From assembly GCF_014633365.1 (NCBI RefSeq), contig NC_068350.1, positions 26,065,680 through 26,129,679 of the forward strand: a stretch of DNA of 64,000 bases. Direction: 5' to 3'. This DNA is from Diospyros lotus (taxonomy: Eukaryota; Streptophyta; Magnoliopsida; Ericales; Ebenaceae). The position numbers and the translations under genes were made by a program. Within the stretch, counting starts at the first letter, position 1. Each line of letters opens with the position of its first letter. Of the stretch, positions 12,201-22,757 are shown piece after piece. The notes under the pieces are model-generated. The model made no database searches. It had not been told where the DNA came from and worked only from the letters and a program-made list of their open reading frames with translations.

Positions 12201-13656
12201 ATGAGGCTCCATATCAATGAACGTGAAATCAAAATTGATTGTCATAAGCACCATGAGGATCGGAAGTTTTGAACGGTCAGATGTCCTGATAGATTTCGGG
12301 AGTTGAACCAAAAGTTTTGAATAGAGGTTAGGTTCGAGCAAAGGTTGGTAACCTGAGTTAGTGTAACTCCGAAAAGAGGATCGAGGATTCATGAGAATTA
12401 GAGATTTAGACTGGTCCTGAGAAAAGTATCAGAAATGACGGGAGTAGGGTCAATTACAACTCTCGGAGACGGGACAAGGAGACTCTAGAATGACGATAAC
12501 ACCATGGGTATGTGGCATGTTAACAGCGGATTTGAGGCTAAGGACTAAGGCAGAAGACTAGTAATGAGCTTATGGCTAACGTGCCGGAGAAGCTTGTAGG
12601 TTTTCGCGGTATGGGTATGGGACCCAGGGTCTGAATTGCATAGTGAACTACCAATGAGACGGTCAGATGCCAAAGTTTAGGTAACACCATGAATGTTATA
12701 ACTAGGATCCAAGTTCCAAGGGACCGGAGCACTGTGATAGGATCCCTAACTGTCTATGAAATGATTGAAAGTTGTTGAGGTTGGCAAACTATTATCAGGG
12801 GTTCGTAGAAAGGAACTCACTAAAATAGTTGTATCCATGACAGGACTCGTGAAGAGAGTTAAATAAGAATGATTTGTCGGATGCAATGAGAGCTTGTGAT
12901 AGCTTAAAGGATCGGGTTGCATGATAGTGCAACATGACCGAATGATTGTGTGCGGATCATGCCAAGGCATAGAGTGAACTACCCAATGTATGACTTAGAG
13001 CTGGTAGCTATGGTATGTGCTTTTGAGGTTATGGAGACACTACCAGAACAGTGGGACATTTTAATGTGCTCACGAACCACGAGGAGCCTGAGGTATGGAT
13101 TCTCACAGAATGAGCTGAATGAGAGGTAGCAACGATGGATAGAATTCTGTGAGGACTACAACTGCACTACTTCGTATCATCGGGGCGTGGCAGTGAGGTG
13201 CCCGACGCAGACCTGGTTGATAACTATGAGTGTCAAATATTAGAGGTTTGTTGGCCTGCTAACTATGAGTGTAGTGCCGAATGGATCGTCTCTTTTTAGC
13301 ACTAGCCTGGTTGTTTAGCTGGATCTAGTGAATGAGATATGGAAGACATGCAAGTGTACTTGTTTAGGGATTTGTGAGCATGGTCAACCCAATGGTTTTA
13401 ATTTAAGATGCGCGGTGGCATTCTCAAGTTTCGAATAAGATATACGTGCCAAAGATCTTGTGATTAAGAGAGAATTATAGTCGATATAAATTTTCCTTGG
13501 GATATGTGATTTCATGTGAAGAGTTACAACATGATTACTTGAAATAAGGTCTTGAGATATGTTCTTCCCTAATTATTTGATCAGTCAAGTGCTAATATCG
13601 AGGATGGAATTTTGAGATTTAGAACATATGGAAAATTTCGGGGACGAAATTTTTGT
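9215..13656 (+). pseudogene. Decayed gag-pol of the old Tekay-like element
   Basis: No long open frame survives. Two patches can still be read. The RT catalytic patch at about 12053-12110 translates as FIEDILVYSSDRETHEEH, with the first catalytic Asp position already changed from the family's FIDD. The RNase H patch at about 12971-13015 translates as NYPMYDLELVAMVCAFE. The order agrees with Gypsy RT followed by RNase H, as in the intact relative at 58102-62553. The sequence between is broken by very frequent stops and indels. The element could not have coded for its own movement for a long time. Confidence 0.75.
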
Positions 13657-13669
13657 AAGGAGGGGAGAA
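13657..13669 (+). other. Polypurine tract
   Basis: The purine run AAGGAGGGGAGAA ends exactly before TGTAAG of the 3' LTR. Just upstream is the 'ttcggggacgaaattttt' block typical of the end of chromovirus internal domains. Confidence 0.88.
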
Positions 13670-14494
13670 TGTAAGAACCCATATTTTTGTGAGGTTGCCA
13701 CATAATTTAAGCAAGTTTAGAATAATGAAAAATTGGCTTGTTGGTAGTTATCAGTACCGAATCGACTGCAAGGAGTGTCTTGGAGCTTAGATGTCTAAGG
13801 AAAATAATATAGTATTGACGAGCGTTTTGAGATAGGAATTATGGTATCAAAAGAAATCAAATCAAGAACGATTTTTCGGTATAGTTAAAATGCAACTGCT
13901 ATTTATGCTACAAAATCGAATTATCATTGGGGACTTTCGGGAAGTCAACGGAAACCTGAGGGGGCTCCGATTTTTCGTAATGAGCAACCCTTCAGTGGTT
14001 TCGAGATGAAATAATAGCCCGGTGAGGACACTGGAGCGAAATCGTCCTTATCATCTAAGCTTTGAGTTATTAATTTTGGATTTTCAGTATCGAAATGCAA
14101 ATTAATTCAGTGTTTGAGGATATAATTGCAATAAGAGAATTGTTTAAGTGAAATAAAGAGGAATTTTAAAAATTAAATATGAAAATTTCTATTATTATAG
14201 TATAATATATATAATTATATATGTATACATATTCATACATGTGTGTACACGCAAATCCCATACCCAGCAACCCATACCATCTGTAAACTCCATACCCTGC
14301 AAACGTTATGGAAATTTGGGTGTGTTATACGCAATGAGGCATGGCTAAGGAAGTTGTGGTTCGCCTATAAATAGCAAGCAAGAGGAAGAGAAATGGGGAG
14401 AAGAAATGGAAGCAAGGACGGCAATAAGCTTGGCCGAGAGAGGGAAGAGAGATTGAAGGAGGTCGAGAGAGAGTTGGGAGTCGATGCTGGTGGC
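13670..14494 (+). repeat. Truncated 3' LTR of the old Tekay-like element
   Basis: It aligns with the first about 820 bp of 6777-9200, including the TATA box TATAAATAG (14366-14374). Homology ends near 14494 inside the block 'gagtcgatgctggtggct'. The missing 1.6 kb was lost by deletion or rearrangement. Confidence 0.85.
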
Positions 14495-15071
14495 TACGTC
14501 TCTTTCCTCTCATCCTCGATCCTCCGACATCTCTTCTATCTCTCTCTCTCTTTCCTGTGTGAGTGTGTGACCACGTCTCTTCCACCTTTGACATCCCTTA
14601 GTCTCTTCCCATCCTTCACCTCCAACATCCCTTGCTTATCTCTTTTTCTCTCTCTCTAGTGTCTGTTATTGTCCTACATGCATCTCATCCGACATCTCCC
14701 CCTGTCCTCCAACGTCTCCTATCTCTCTCTCTGGTGTCACCTCTAGCCTCTACTGGTCTCCTCTAGCTCTCATTTCCTGACATCTCTTGTCTTGGGTCTT
14801 ATGCTTCTCTTTTTTTTTTTTGGGGGGGGGGGGGGCTACTTTGGGGCCCTAAGTAGGCACTGGGTGCAACTCAGCCCAAGCCCAATGGTACATCTTTAAC
14901 TAGTTGATCATCGGTGTCTCAAGTCTCAAGTGCAAACTACAACTTCCTTTCCATGAATCTTTCAAAATTTGTCATAATAACTCTCCTTGGTGTTTTGCAC
15001 TATTCTCTTAATTTCCTCCACTGCTAACTCTCACAATTCACTATGTGTGTTAGGACTAGTGGGATTCTACA
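14495..15071. other. Pyrimidine-rich junction and unassigned flank
   Basis: From 14495 to about 14810 the plus strand is strongly CT-rich, with repeated 'tctctctctctc' and 'cgacatctc' phrases. It ends in a run of 9 T (14813-14821) followed by 14 G (14822-14835). The remainder to 15071 shows no motif I can assign. It continues across the solo LTR into 18661-18906. Confidence 0.45.
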
Positions 15072-15942
15072 TGTCGTGTAACGACCCGTTAGAGGGTCCA
15101 GAATTTATTTGGAATTATTTAAGTATTTATTTGAGTTATGAGAATTGGCCAAGTAATTTTAATATGGCAATTTAGATTTTTAATTGAGAAATAGCATTTA
15201 AATGGTATTTAATTATTCAAGAATTAAATACAAGGACATGAAGGTAATTATGGAGTTTCATTTTTAATTAAGAGATTTTATAATAATTTATTTTAATAGG
15301 AATTATTAATTATTCAATTAAAATGGGAATCCATACGAGAGAAGGGTTTGGATTTAAAGTCTCCAAGTTAAATTAGGAGAAGGATTCCAAGTTATAAAGA
15401 AAGTGTGATCTAGGGTTTTTATGTATATATATAGCCCATTAGCCATAGCTTTCTCCTCATGCCGTGAAGGATCAAGAAGCCAATAACAGAGAGAGCCCAA
15501 ATAGATAGCAGTGTCTTGCACTAGAGAGTTTGCAAGTTCGATCGTGAATCCGATCAGAGAGTTATCAAGGCAAGTATCTTCCATGTAATTCCTTTCAGTA
15601 CAAGTCCTTCTTAGTTCTGTTTTCAGATTATTCAGAAACTTTTATTGAGTTTACAGTTTCATTATTCAGAAACTCTTATTGAGTTTGCAGTTTATATCGT
15701 TCAATAGATACATCATATATATATATGCGTATAACAGTGAGTACATGAAGAAGATATGCATGATTTCCTTATAGCGATTCAATCAGATATAATCTTTGAA
15801 TCATCTTGATATTGTTTCTTGTCGATTGGGATTGTTTTCTCAATATTCCCTTCAGAATGGTGTAGTGATAATAAGCTTGCATCAAATTGAGTCTTCTACG
15901 ATCGTTCATAACCTGTTCTTCGTGGGCAGGCTTAAAGGGCCA

Positions 15943-16270
15943 TAGCTCGCTAGTAGATCTTCGAGCTTTCATAGATCGCTAGCGGATCTTATGAGCTTTT
16001 GTAGCTCACTAATGGATCTTACGAGTTTTAGTGGCTTGCAAGCAAATCCCAAGTGTCAAGTAGCTCGCATGCGTGTAGCTCACGAGCAGATCCTAGGGGT
16101 TAGTTAGCTCGCCGCATGTAGCTTGCCAACGAACCCTCAGTGTCTTGTAGCTCGCTAACCGACTCGTGGACCTTATGAGCTTTTTGTAGCTCGCTAGCCT
16201 TGTAGCTCGTTAGGGGATCCTACGAGCTTGTAGCTCGCCAGCAGATCTTACGAGCTTTATAGCTCGCTAA
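15943..16270 (+). repeat. Degenerate tandem array (tagctcgctag / gatcttacgagctt)
   Basis: The phrases 'tagctcgctag' and 'gatcttacgagcttttg' alternate about ten times with variable spacing. The array sits in the same place of the LTR where copy B (40064-42336) carries two quite different arrays, so it is a fast-evolving segment. Confidence 0.8.
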
Positions 16271-17120
16271 ATATGACCAACCAGTCCTTAAGACTTAATC
16301 TTCAGTATTGAGTCGACCAGCGAGCTAAATGCAAAGCTTTTAACTAAATCTTTAATACACCCAAATATTGAATTCACATGTCAAGTATGATAAAATCTAA
16401 TATGGCCATACCAAAGTACATAAATCACAGAATCTTGTATTCCAATATATTAAAGATCAGTCAACGTGTTTAGTAATTCTTATAACATGTTCAGCATTAT
16501 TATGTGACATTTATGTGCATACATTTTGGTATGAGTATTAAACATGACTTTATATGGAGCACTACATATTGTATACCAGCATGTATATGAGCATTGCATT
16601 GCATTATGCGCACCAGGCAGCTAGTCCGCAAGGATCACACAAGTTTTATTTCAGCTCAGTTATGAGTTGCTTGCCTGGTGACGACCAAGGGGCTAGGGGC
16701 TTATTGCCCACAGTATGTGCTTATAGTTTTTATATATGCAGGATTTAGATCAGACATATATGTGTTATCAGTTTATGTGGGCCTTTGAGCCAAAGTTGCA
16801 TACCTGCATTTAATTTACAATTTATGTGCATTACATTATTGGCAATGCTAACAACCAGTATTTATACTCAATGCAAGTTTAGCTAGTATTTTATCAGTAT
16901 TGATATTCTTTAATTCAGTTTCAGTTATTCTTTCCATCTTATTACTTACTGAGCTTTGTAGCTCACCTTGTACTTTTCACCATTCAAGGTCCTAGCGAGG
17001 GAGTACCAGAGATGGGGCCTAGTAACAGTGGTCAATAGTGTGTGTACATAGAGCCGCTCAAGACCAAAGATGTCTGGGAGTTGTCAGTTTTATAGTGTCT
17101 TGTCAGTTTAGATTTCTTCA

Positions 17121-18417
17121 AGATATTTTACTCTTGAAAAATAAAATAATGGTTTTGATAATGACTATATGAAAATCAATCTCTAAATCTTTATAAGTAA
17201 ATATATATGGACAAAGTTTTTTTAATCAATCTATATGAATGAGAAAAACAATCTTTAAATCTCCTTGAGTAGAGTTATGAAAATTTATATAGGAGAAATG
17301 TTAAAGTGTGATTGAGTGTATTTAGATTTAAAATAAATATGTTTTTAATAATCTCAACTTGCTTTCAAAAAAATCGAAATGAGGATTTGTTTAGTTTTCA
17401 TTTTTTCAAAATGGATAGTCGACTATGTGATTTAATGCTGTTGACTATGCCTAAATATAGTCGACTATGTTATATGGATAGTCGACTATGCTGATTTGAT
17501 CTGTCGACTATTTTTCACTCTGTTGACTATCATGTAAGGATAGTCGACTATGGCTTTTCATCTGTCGACTATTTTTGTTTATAAAATTCAAAATCCTCTT
17601 CATATTTTTACATCTGTTGACTATGTTTATGCGTCTGTCGACTATGAAAAATTTGTGTTAGAAGATAGTCGACTATGCTTTCTTGTCTTTCGACTATGTT
17701 TTGTTTTACTTGTAAAATAGTCAACTATGCATTTTCTTCTGTCGACTATATCTTTTGCAAAAAGCTTTCAACGGCTAGTTTTTCAAACTCCAACGGTCAC
17801 AAACGGCTACATTTCTCTTCAATCTTTTGGGAAGCCTATAAATACAACTCAAGGATGATCAAGAGAAGACTAATGGATGGAAAGGAAATGATTTGAGCTT
17901 ACATCGTATACACATTTGTGTTTATATTGTCTGTGCTTTAATTTTCTCTCTTCAAGGCTTTGATCTTCACTTGTAATTATTTACTTCAAGCCTTGTATCA
18001 TTTTTGAGAGACATTGTAACTAAGAGATTCATCTCTTAGATTCTCTCCAATTATATACTTCTTGTATTTCCTAGCTTGTGTAGCTAGAGGGCCTACTTGG
18101 TTCAAGTAAGAAGTTGTATTTCCTAGCTTGTGTAGCTAGAGGGCCTATTTGTGTAAGTAGGAGGTTTTAGTGAATTGTTTCAAAATCCTTAGTGGGAGCT
18201 AAAGTAGTGGATTAGGCTTGGTTTAAACCGAACTACTATAAATCCTTTGTGTCATTTATTCTTCTTGCTTTACATTTGTCATTTCATATGTTCTATGTTT
18301 TAAATCACTAAAACCTCAATTGGGTCAAAAAGGATTTCAAGTTTCAATTAAGTTTTTTTAAAATATCTAATTCACCCCCCCCTCTTGGTGTGTGCCATAG
18401 CACCTCTCGTTCTAACA
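17121..18417 (+). mobile_element. Solo Copia-type LTR nested in solo LTR A, TSD CTTCA
   Basis: Comparison with copy B shows an extra segment bounded by perfect direct repeats CTTCA (17116-17120 and 18418-18422). The insert ends CTCTCGTTCTAACA. It begins AGATATTTTAC, so the expected 5' TG has probably mutated to AG. Internal marks fit a Copia LTR: 'ggttttgataatgac' near 17151, and near the 3' end 'aattcacccccccctcttgg' just before the terminal CA. No coding region or second LTR is present, so this is a solo LTR of about 1.3 kb. Confidence 0.78.
17415..17750 (+). repeat. Interspersed palindromic motif array around GTCGAC
   Basis: About fourteen copies of a short motif centred on AGTCGACT occur in 340 bp, alternating between 'atagtcgactatg' and 'ctgtcgactat', separated by unrelated AT-rich spacers of about 10-40 bp. 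Some copies carry GTTGAC or GTCAAC, as from C to T decay. Each copy is nearly self-complementary. The array lies in the probable U3 part of the Copia LTR. Confidence 0.85.
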
Positions 18418-18660
18418 CTTCATATATCAGTTGAGGGATTTTTCCTTAGTCAGTAGATTATGTTTCCAGTTTGTTTTGGATTCGGGGTTTTTATTATAGT
18501 TGCAGTTTTTCAGTTTAGTTAGAGATGTTTTAGTTATGATCAGTTGATTTATTAATGGTATCAGATTTTAGTTTGTGATGACTTGGAGTTTTATGTTATT
18601 CAGTTTTCCCTAGTAGCACATTTTCTCGGGCAGTACTAAGAGAGGGGGTGTTACCTATCG

Positions 18661-18906
18661 TCTGCTCTTAGTCCTTACTGTCTACATCAATTAAAAAGTC
18701 AAATCCCATCATATATATATATATATGCCAAAAACATATGTATGCAGCCATCAATGCAATTATCTAAAATCTTTACATGTCATTTCACTGACTTTCCATC
18801 CATAAGTTCTTACAACGACTACACTATATACATAGATAAAACATGGCAACATAGAAAACTCAAGCATAACCACATATTTGTAACTTTTTTTTAGTTCCAA
18901 GACATC
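18661..18906. other. Unassigned host-side sequence
   Basis: AT-rich sequence with a short (AT)n run near 18711-18726. It is the continuation of the flank left of 15072, and it is the target into which the LINE inserted. No coding motif is seen. Confidence 0.4.
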
Positions 18907-19013
18907 TCTCTACATACTTTTTTTTTTATTAAAATGATAAATATATATAGATCAAAATGTACAGAATGCACTGGGCATACCCAGGAAATATAAGGGATAA
19001 CACCCCAAAACAA

Positions 19014-19307
19014 CTATTCCAAAGCAAGGGCTTCAAACTGGACTAAAATATAGGGATACATAATGAACATTACTTTGTATACATATGTTTTAATCCTTAT
19101 AATGATACCCTTAACATGGGGTTGAGAATTATAAAAAATAAAACGATTTCTAGCCTCCCAAATCTGATAAATAGTGCAATTGAACGCAATTATCTTAGCC
19201 TTGCTAACCCATGAGGTCCTTCTTGCCTCTTTCTTGATCCATTTAATAACACTAGGAATCGATGACATAGTCCTTAAAATACCTATCCAGGCCTTATATG
19301 ATGCCAT
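19014..19307 (-). pseudogene. LINE ORF2 C-terminal zf-RVT-like region
   Basis: A 97-codon frame contains 'WIKKEARRTSWVSKAKIIA' followed by 'YQIWEARNRFIF'. This wording is typical of the zinc-binding region at the C-terminus of plant LINE reverse transcriptases (zf-RVT family). It lies just before the LINE 3' tail. It is separated from the RT body by the CACTA insertion and by further frame breaks. Confidence 0.8.
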
Positions 19308-19570
19308 ACAGTTGAATTAAAAGGGAACTGAAAAAAAAATGATGCACAAATTCCAACGCACCATTACACAACGAGCATGTTTGGTCAATTTCTATGAAGG
19401 AGAACTTGTAAGGATACTAGATTTGTCACATAAACAAAGAATAAATGCATGTTTAGGAATCAAGCAGGGATTCCAAACCACCAAAGTCCAAACTCTGTTA
19501 TAACCTTTAGGATGAAAGAACTCATAAGCTGCAAGCCCATTAAACCTCTGCCCTATAGCTCAACTGTTCA

Positions 19571-20909
19571 CACTACAAAAAAATTGATTTTTAGCTACAG
19601 TTTTTTTTGCATTTAGTGGCGGTTTTTAACCGCCGCAAAGTGATTTAGCGACGATTTTGAAAATCGCCGCTAATACAGCCGTCGCGCAGCATTTAGCGAC
19701 GATTTTTATCAACCGCTGGTATAACCGCCGCTAAGTGATATTTTTAGCGGCGGTTTTTTAAATTTAGCGGTGGTTTAAAACCGCCACTAAATTTAATTGA
19801 ATTTAATATTAAATTTAATTATCAAAAATAATTTAATGGCAATTTTTTTAATTTTTTGCGACGGTTTTGAAACCGCCGCTATTTACCGTATGCAAGTTAA
19901 AAGCAAGCGCGAGCCAGGCCCCGCCCCTGCGCGCCCACTGCCGCAAACCCTCGCCATGCGCGCGCCCGCTCGTGCGTTCGCCCGCCCACCGCACCTGCTG
20001 GAATAAATTCCAACAAATGTAATCCACAAGTTTCGATCTCGCGACTGCGCGTACACACGCGAAGCCAGCTGATCTGCAAAGCCACCTTGTAATATACTCG
20101 CGCATATTAATTATAAAATAATCGAACCACTAATTTTCAGAATTCAGTTTGCACCCACAAGCTCAACTTTTTGAAATTACACTTGGCGCCAAATTAAATA
20201 AAATAAAAAAAATAATTTTATTTTTAATTGAATTGAATTAAATTAAATTAATTAATTGAACTCTCAAAACACCTAAAAAAGAGTTAACATATTAACTTAA
20301 TTAATTGAACATAAAATGTTTTAAACTGATTAATTAAATTAAATAAATTAATTGATATAAATAAAAAAATTTAGATTATTTTGTAAAATTTAATTTTATT
20401 TTATATTTAAATTATTATTATTATTTTAAATTTAATTTTTTATTTTTTTATTACTGAATTTTGTGCCAGTTTTTTAAAACCGTTGCTAAATTTAATTTTT
20501 TATTTTTTTTATTATTGAATTTTGCGACGATTTCGACAAAATCGCCACTAAATTTAATTTTTTTGATTTGTTCGTTATTGAATTTTGCGGCGGTTTCAAC
20601 AAAATCGCCGCTAAATTTAATTTTTTTAATTTTTTATTAATGAATTTGGCGGCGATTTTGAGAAAACCGTCGCTAAATTTAATTTTTTATTTTCTTATTA
20701 GTGACTTAACAACGATTTTTTAAAACTGTAGCTAAATTTAATTTTATAATTTTAATTAATTAATTTTGCGGTAATTTTTCGACATCGTCGCAAAATATGA
20801 GATAAGCCACCGTAAAAAACATATTTTGCGGCGGTTGAAAAACCACCGCAAAATACCATGTTTCGCGGCGATTTTCAAAATTGCTGCAAAAAATCTATTT
20901 TTTTGTAGA
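19571..20909. mobile_element. Non-autonomous CACTA-type DNA transposon, TSD TCA
   Basis: The left end reads CACTACAAAAAAATTGATTT. The right end reads ATTTTTTTGTAGA, the inverse of the left end with the last two bases damaged. The flanking direct repeats are TCA (19568-19570 and 20910-20912), the 3-bp TSD expected for CACTA elements. Subterminal regions carry many copies, in both orientations, of a motif like GCGGCGGTTTTTAACCGCC or 'gcgacgattttgaaaatcgcc', a known trait of transposase-binding subterminal repeats. No transposase is present (1.3 kb). A GC-rich block at about 19885-20105 differs sharply in composition and may be captured sequence. It inserted in the LINE. Confidence 0.87.
19610..20880. 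repeat. Subterminal inverted motif repeats of the CACTA element
   Basis: The motif GCGGCGGTTTT...AACCGCCGC and its variants (gcgacgattt, aaatcgccgct, aaaccgtcgct) recur near 19613, 19655, 19690, 19735, 19765, 19858, 20525, 20587, 20651, 20822 and 20866, often as short hairpin-like pairs separated by ATTTAATTTTTT spacers. They are the likely binding sites of an autonomous relative's transposase. Confidence 0.75.
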
Positions 20910-21012
20910 TCATGAGATTAGACGCAGCCTCCACCAAGCCCTTTGTCTAGATAAGTACATCCCTAATAAATAGGATTCTCTTCATTAGAGATGAATCATC
21001 CTTCCAAGTAGG

Positions 21013-21635
21013 TCACTCCCATATGGGCACTAAATACAGGAATTCTTGGTGGATCCATCGCACCCATAGAGTGTCCTTTTTTCGATGAATGTCCCAAAGA
21101 ACCTTAAGAAAGAGGGCATAATTCCATGACTTTAAATCCTTAAGGCCAAGGCCCTTCTCGCTCCTAGGAAGGCAAATTTCCTTCCAAGTAACTAGGGAAG
21201 ACTTGCCATTCCACAAAAAGCGCCTACACAATCTATTAATTTTCTTAATAACAGCCATTGGGATGGGGAGAATAGCCAGCTAAAAACTTTCGACTCCCTT
21301 AAAGATTGCTCTGATGAGCTCTACCTAACCAACATACAATAGGATCGAGGCACTCCAAGCCTTAATACAATTAGAAATCCTATTCACCATCTCAAGATAG
21401 CTAAATGGCATGACTCATCTGGAGAAATTAGTAAGTGCGAGGATGGCCAGCAACTCCTACCCCTCAATACTGGCAGTAAATATACTGGATTTAAGAGCAT
21501 TGGCCTGAAGGCTAGCCTTAGCCCCAAAGTCCCTAAGATAGTCCAAAATGATGCCAATAGAAGTGACGTCACCCCTGGCTAGCAACATAAGGTTATCAGC
21601 AAAGGCCAAGTGCGTGATCTTAAGCCTACTGCATC
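21013..21635 (-). pseudogene. LINE reverse transcriptase, C-terminal half
   Basis: Frames at 21457-21669 and 21013-21258 give 'KITHLAFADNLMLLARGD', then 'LRDFGAKASLQANALKSS', then 'INRLCRRFLWNGKSS' and 'KSWNYALFLKVLWDIHRK'. These are the RT catalytic motif and downstream thumb region of plant L1 elements. The catalytic FADD motif reads FADN, with the second Asp changed to Asn by a single G to A step. The first codons of this segment meet the Copia insertion at 21636; the N-terminal half resumes at 28317. Confidence 0.87.
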
Positions 21636-22438
21636 TGTTGATTTTATGTAATTCAAAATGTTTTCTCAACTTTATGCTAATTATATGAAATTTCTGAGCT
21701 GCATTTGTTATTCTTTATTTTTGAATTAAATGTTGTTGACATTCTGTTGATATGTTTGTTGGACTATTGATTATATGTGGGCTGTTGAGTTTTATGGGCC
21801 AAGCCCATATTCGTCTCGTGTGGCATTTAACGTTGCTAGCCGAGCCCATTTGTTGGTCCATGTTGGTGTTGCTATAAAAGGGCAATCCGCTGCCCTAATC
21901 TCCAGAATGTTCTGATATTTACACTTTTGCTCTCTCTTTCTGAAACCCTAAGTCGGCGACTCTTGAAGCGAGACACATCTTGTGAATCCTTCGTTCTAAT
22001 CTCTATTTCTATCGGTTTGTTGGTTGCTTCCATGGTAAGATCAGTCGGTAAGTAAGTGTATTACTTAATCTCTATGTTGTTTTAAATGCCTGAGGCGTGA
22101 GAGGTTGGTTGACTGAAAAGAACAGATATTTAGTCTTGATCTTGAGATCGATATTGAACAGATCTATCTTGATCTTGTTGTTTTGGTTTTTGTTTTCAGT
22201 TGTATTTTTGCAATACTGTTTTTACTTTCGTTTAATGATCTTGTAATCGATTGTAAACTTGAGATCTAGTGGATTGGCTAGAGGCAGAGCCTCTGTCGTG
22301 AGTAGGATCTATTGATCCGAACTCGTATATTGTTGTGTCTCTATTTGGGTGTGTGAGTTGTGGTTGAATCTTTCGATTTTACTGTTTACTATGCTTGATC
22401 TGTGTTTGGCCGAGGAAATAGGTTGGTTAAAACCTACA
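21636..22438 (+). repeat. 5' LTR of the Copia element
   Basis: 803 bp, TGTTGA...CCTACA. A TATA box TATAAAAG lies at 21873-21880. It pairs with 27509-28311. Confidence 0.95.
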
Positions 22439-22439
22439 A

Positions 22440-22453
22440 GTAGTATTAAAGCC
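22440..22453 (+). other. Degenerate primer binding site of the Copia element
   Basis: GTAGTATTAAAGCC follows the 5' LTR by one base. It aligns with the tRNA-iMet PBS GTGGTATCAGAGCC, with three changes, all G to A or C to T. The position supports the assignment. Confidence 0.7.
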
Positions 22454-22757
22454 ACGAGGATCCAAGATCCCGGTCAAGCTGTCTCATATCCGAAAGGTAA
22501 ATCACAGATCTGGTAAGGTCTTTAAAGAACTAAGGGTTTCTGGACTCATACTCTGTTTTGCCCTAATTTTTGTTGTATACTCTTGATCTTGAATAAGTAA
22601 TCTGATTGTTTACTATATTTTGTGACATATTCTGTCATGTGTTCTTATCTATTTTTTCATATCTAATGTCCCTATTTTTACTTTAATCCTGTCTGATTAG
22701 TCTTAGTAAATCTCAAACATCACCTGTAATTACCATTATGTTTTGTTGCTCATATAA

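Larger units (their letters stand above)
6777..14494 (+). mobile_element. Old Tekay-like Ty3/Gypsy element with truncated 3' LTR
   Basis: The structure is complete except for the last part of the 3' LTR: 5' LTR 6777-9200, PBS 9203-9214, internal domain to 13656, PPT 13657-13669, 3' LTR from 13670. The 3' LTR follows the 5' LTR down to the block equivalent to about 7590, then stops abruptly near 14494 and gives way to pyrimidine-rich sequence. The internal domain (about 4.5 kb) contains only decayed pol. The family is assigned from the PBS, the chromovirus-like PPT region and the RT/RNase H remnants. Confidence 0.87.
15077..18655 (+). mobile_element. Solo LTR (family 1, copy A) with nested Copia LTR, TSD TGTCG/TATCG
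   Basis: It starts TGTAACGACCCG at 15077 and ends at GGTGTTACC (18655), where a relative ends GGTGTTACA. The flanks TGTCG (15072-15076) and TATCG (18656-18660) match at four of five bases. Without the nested insertion and its TSD copy it is about 2,277 bp, nearly the 2,273 bp of the related solo LTR at 40064-42336. A TATA-like 'tatatatatag' near 15423-15433 is followed by 'cccattagcc', as in the relative. No internal domain remains. The family is probably Gypsy, from the long LTR and its 'ttactgagctttgtagctcacc' block near 16945-16970. Confidence 0.88.

Noticed and set aside
17312..17896. Two short plus-strand frames with repeated DSRLC residues
   Set aside because: They translate the tagtcgactatg motif array in the Copia LTR.
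17299..18417. Copia solo LTR starting at TGTTAAAGTGTG (17299), giving TGTTA...TAACA ends
   Set aside because: Its flanks (AGAAA and CTTCA) do not match, whereas a start at 17121 gives an exact CTTCA TSD and agrees with the alignment to solo LTR B.
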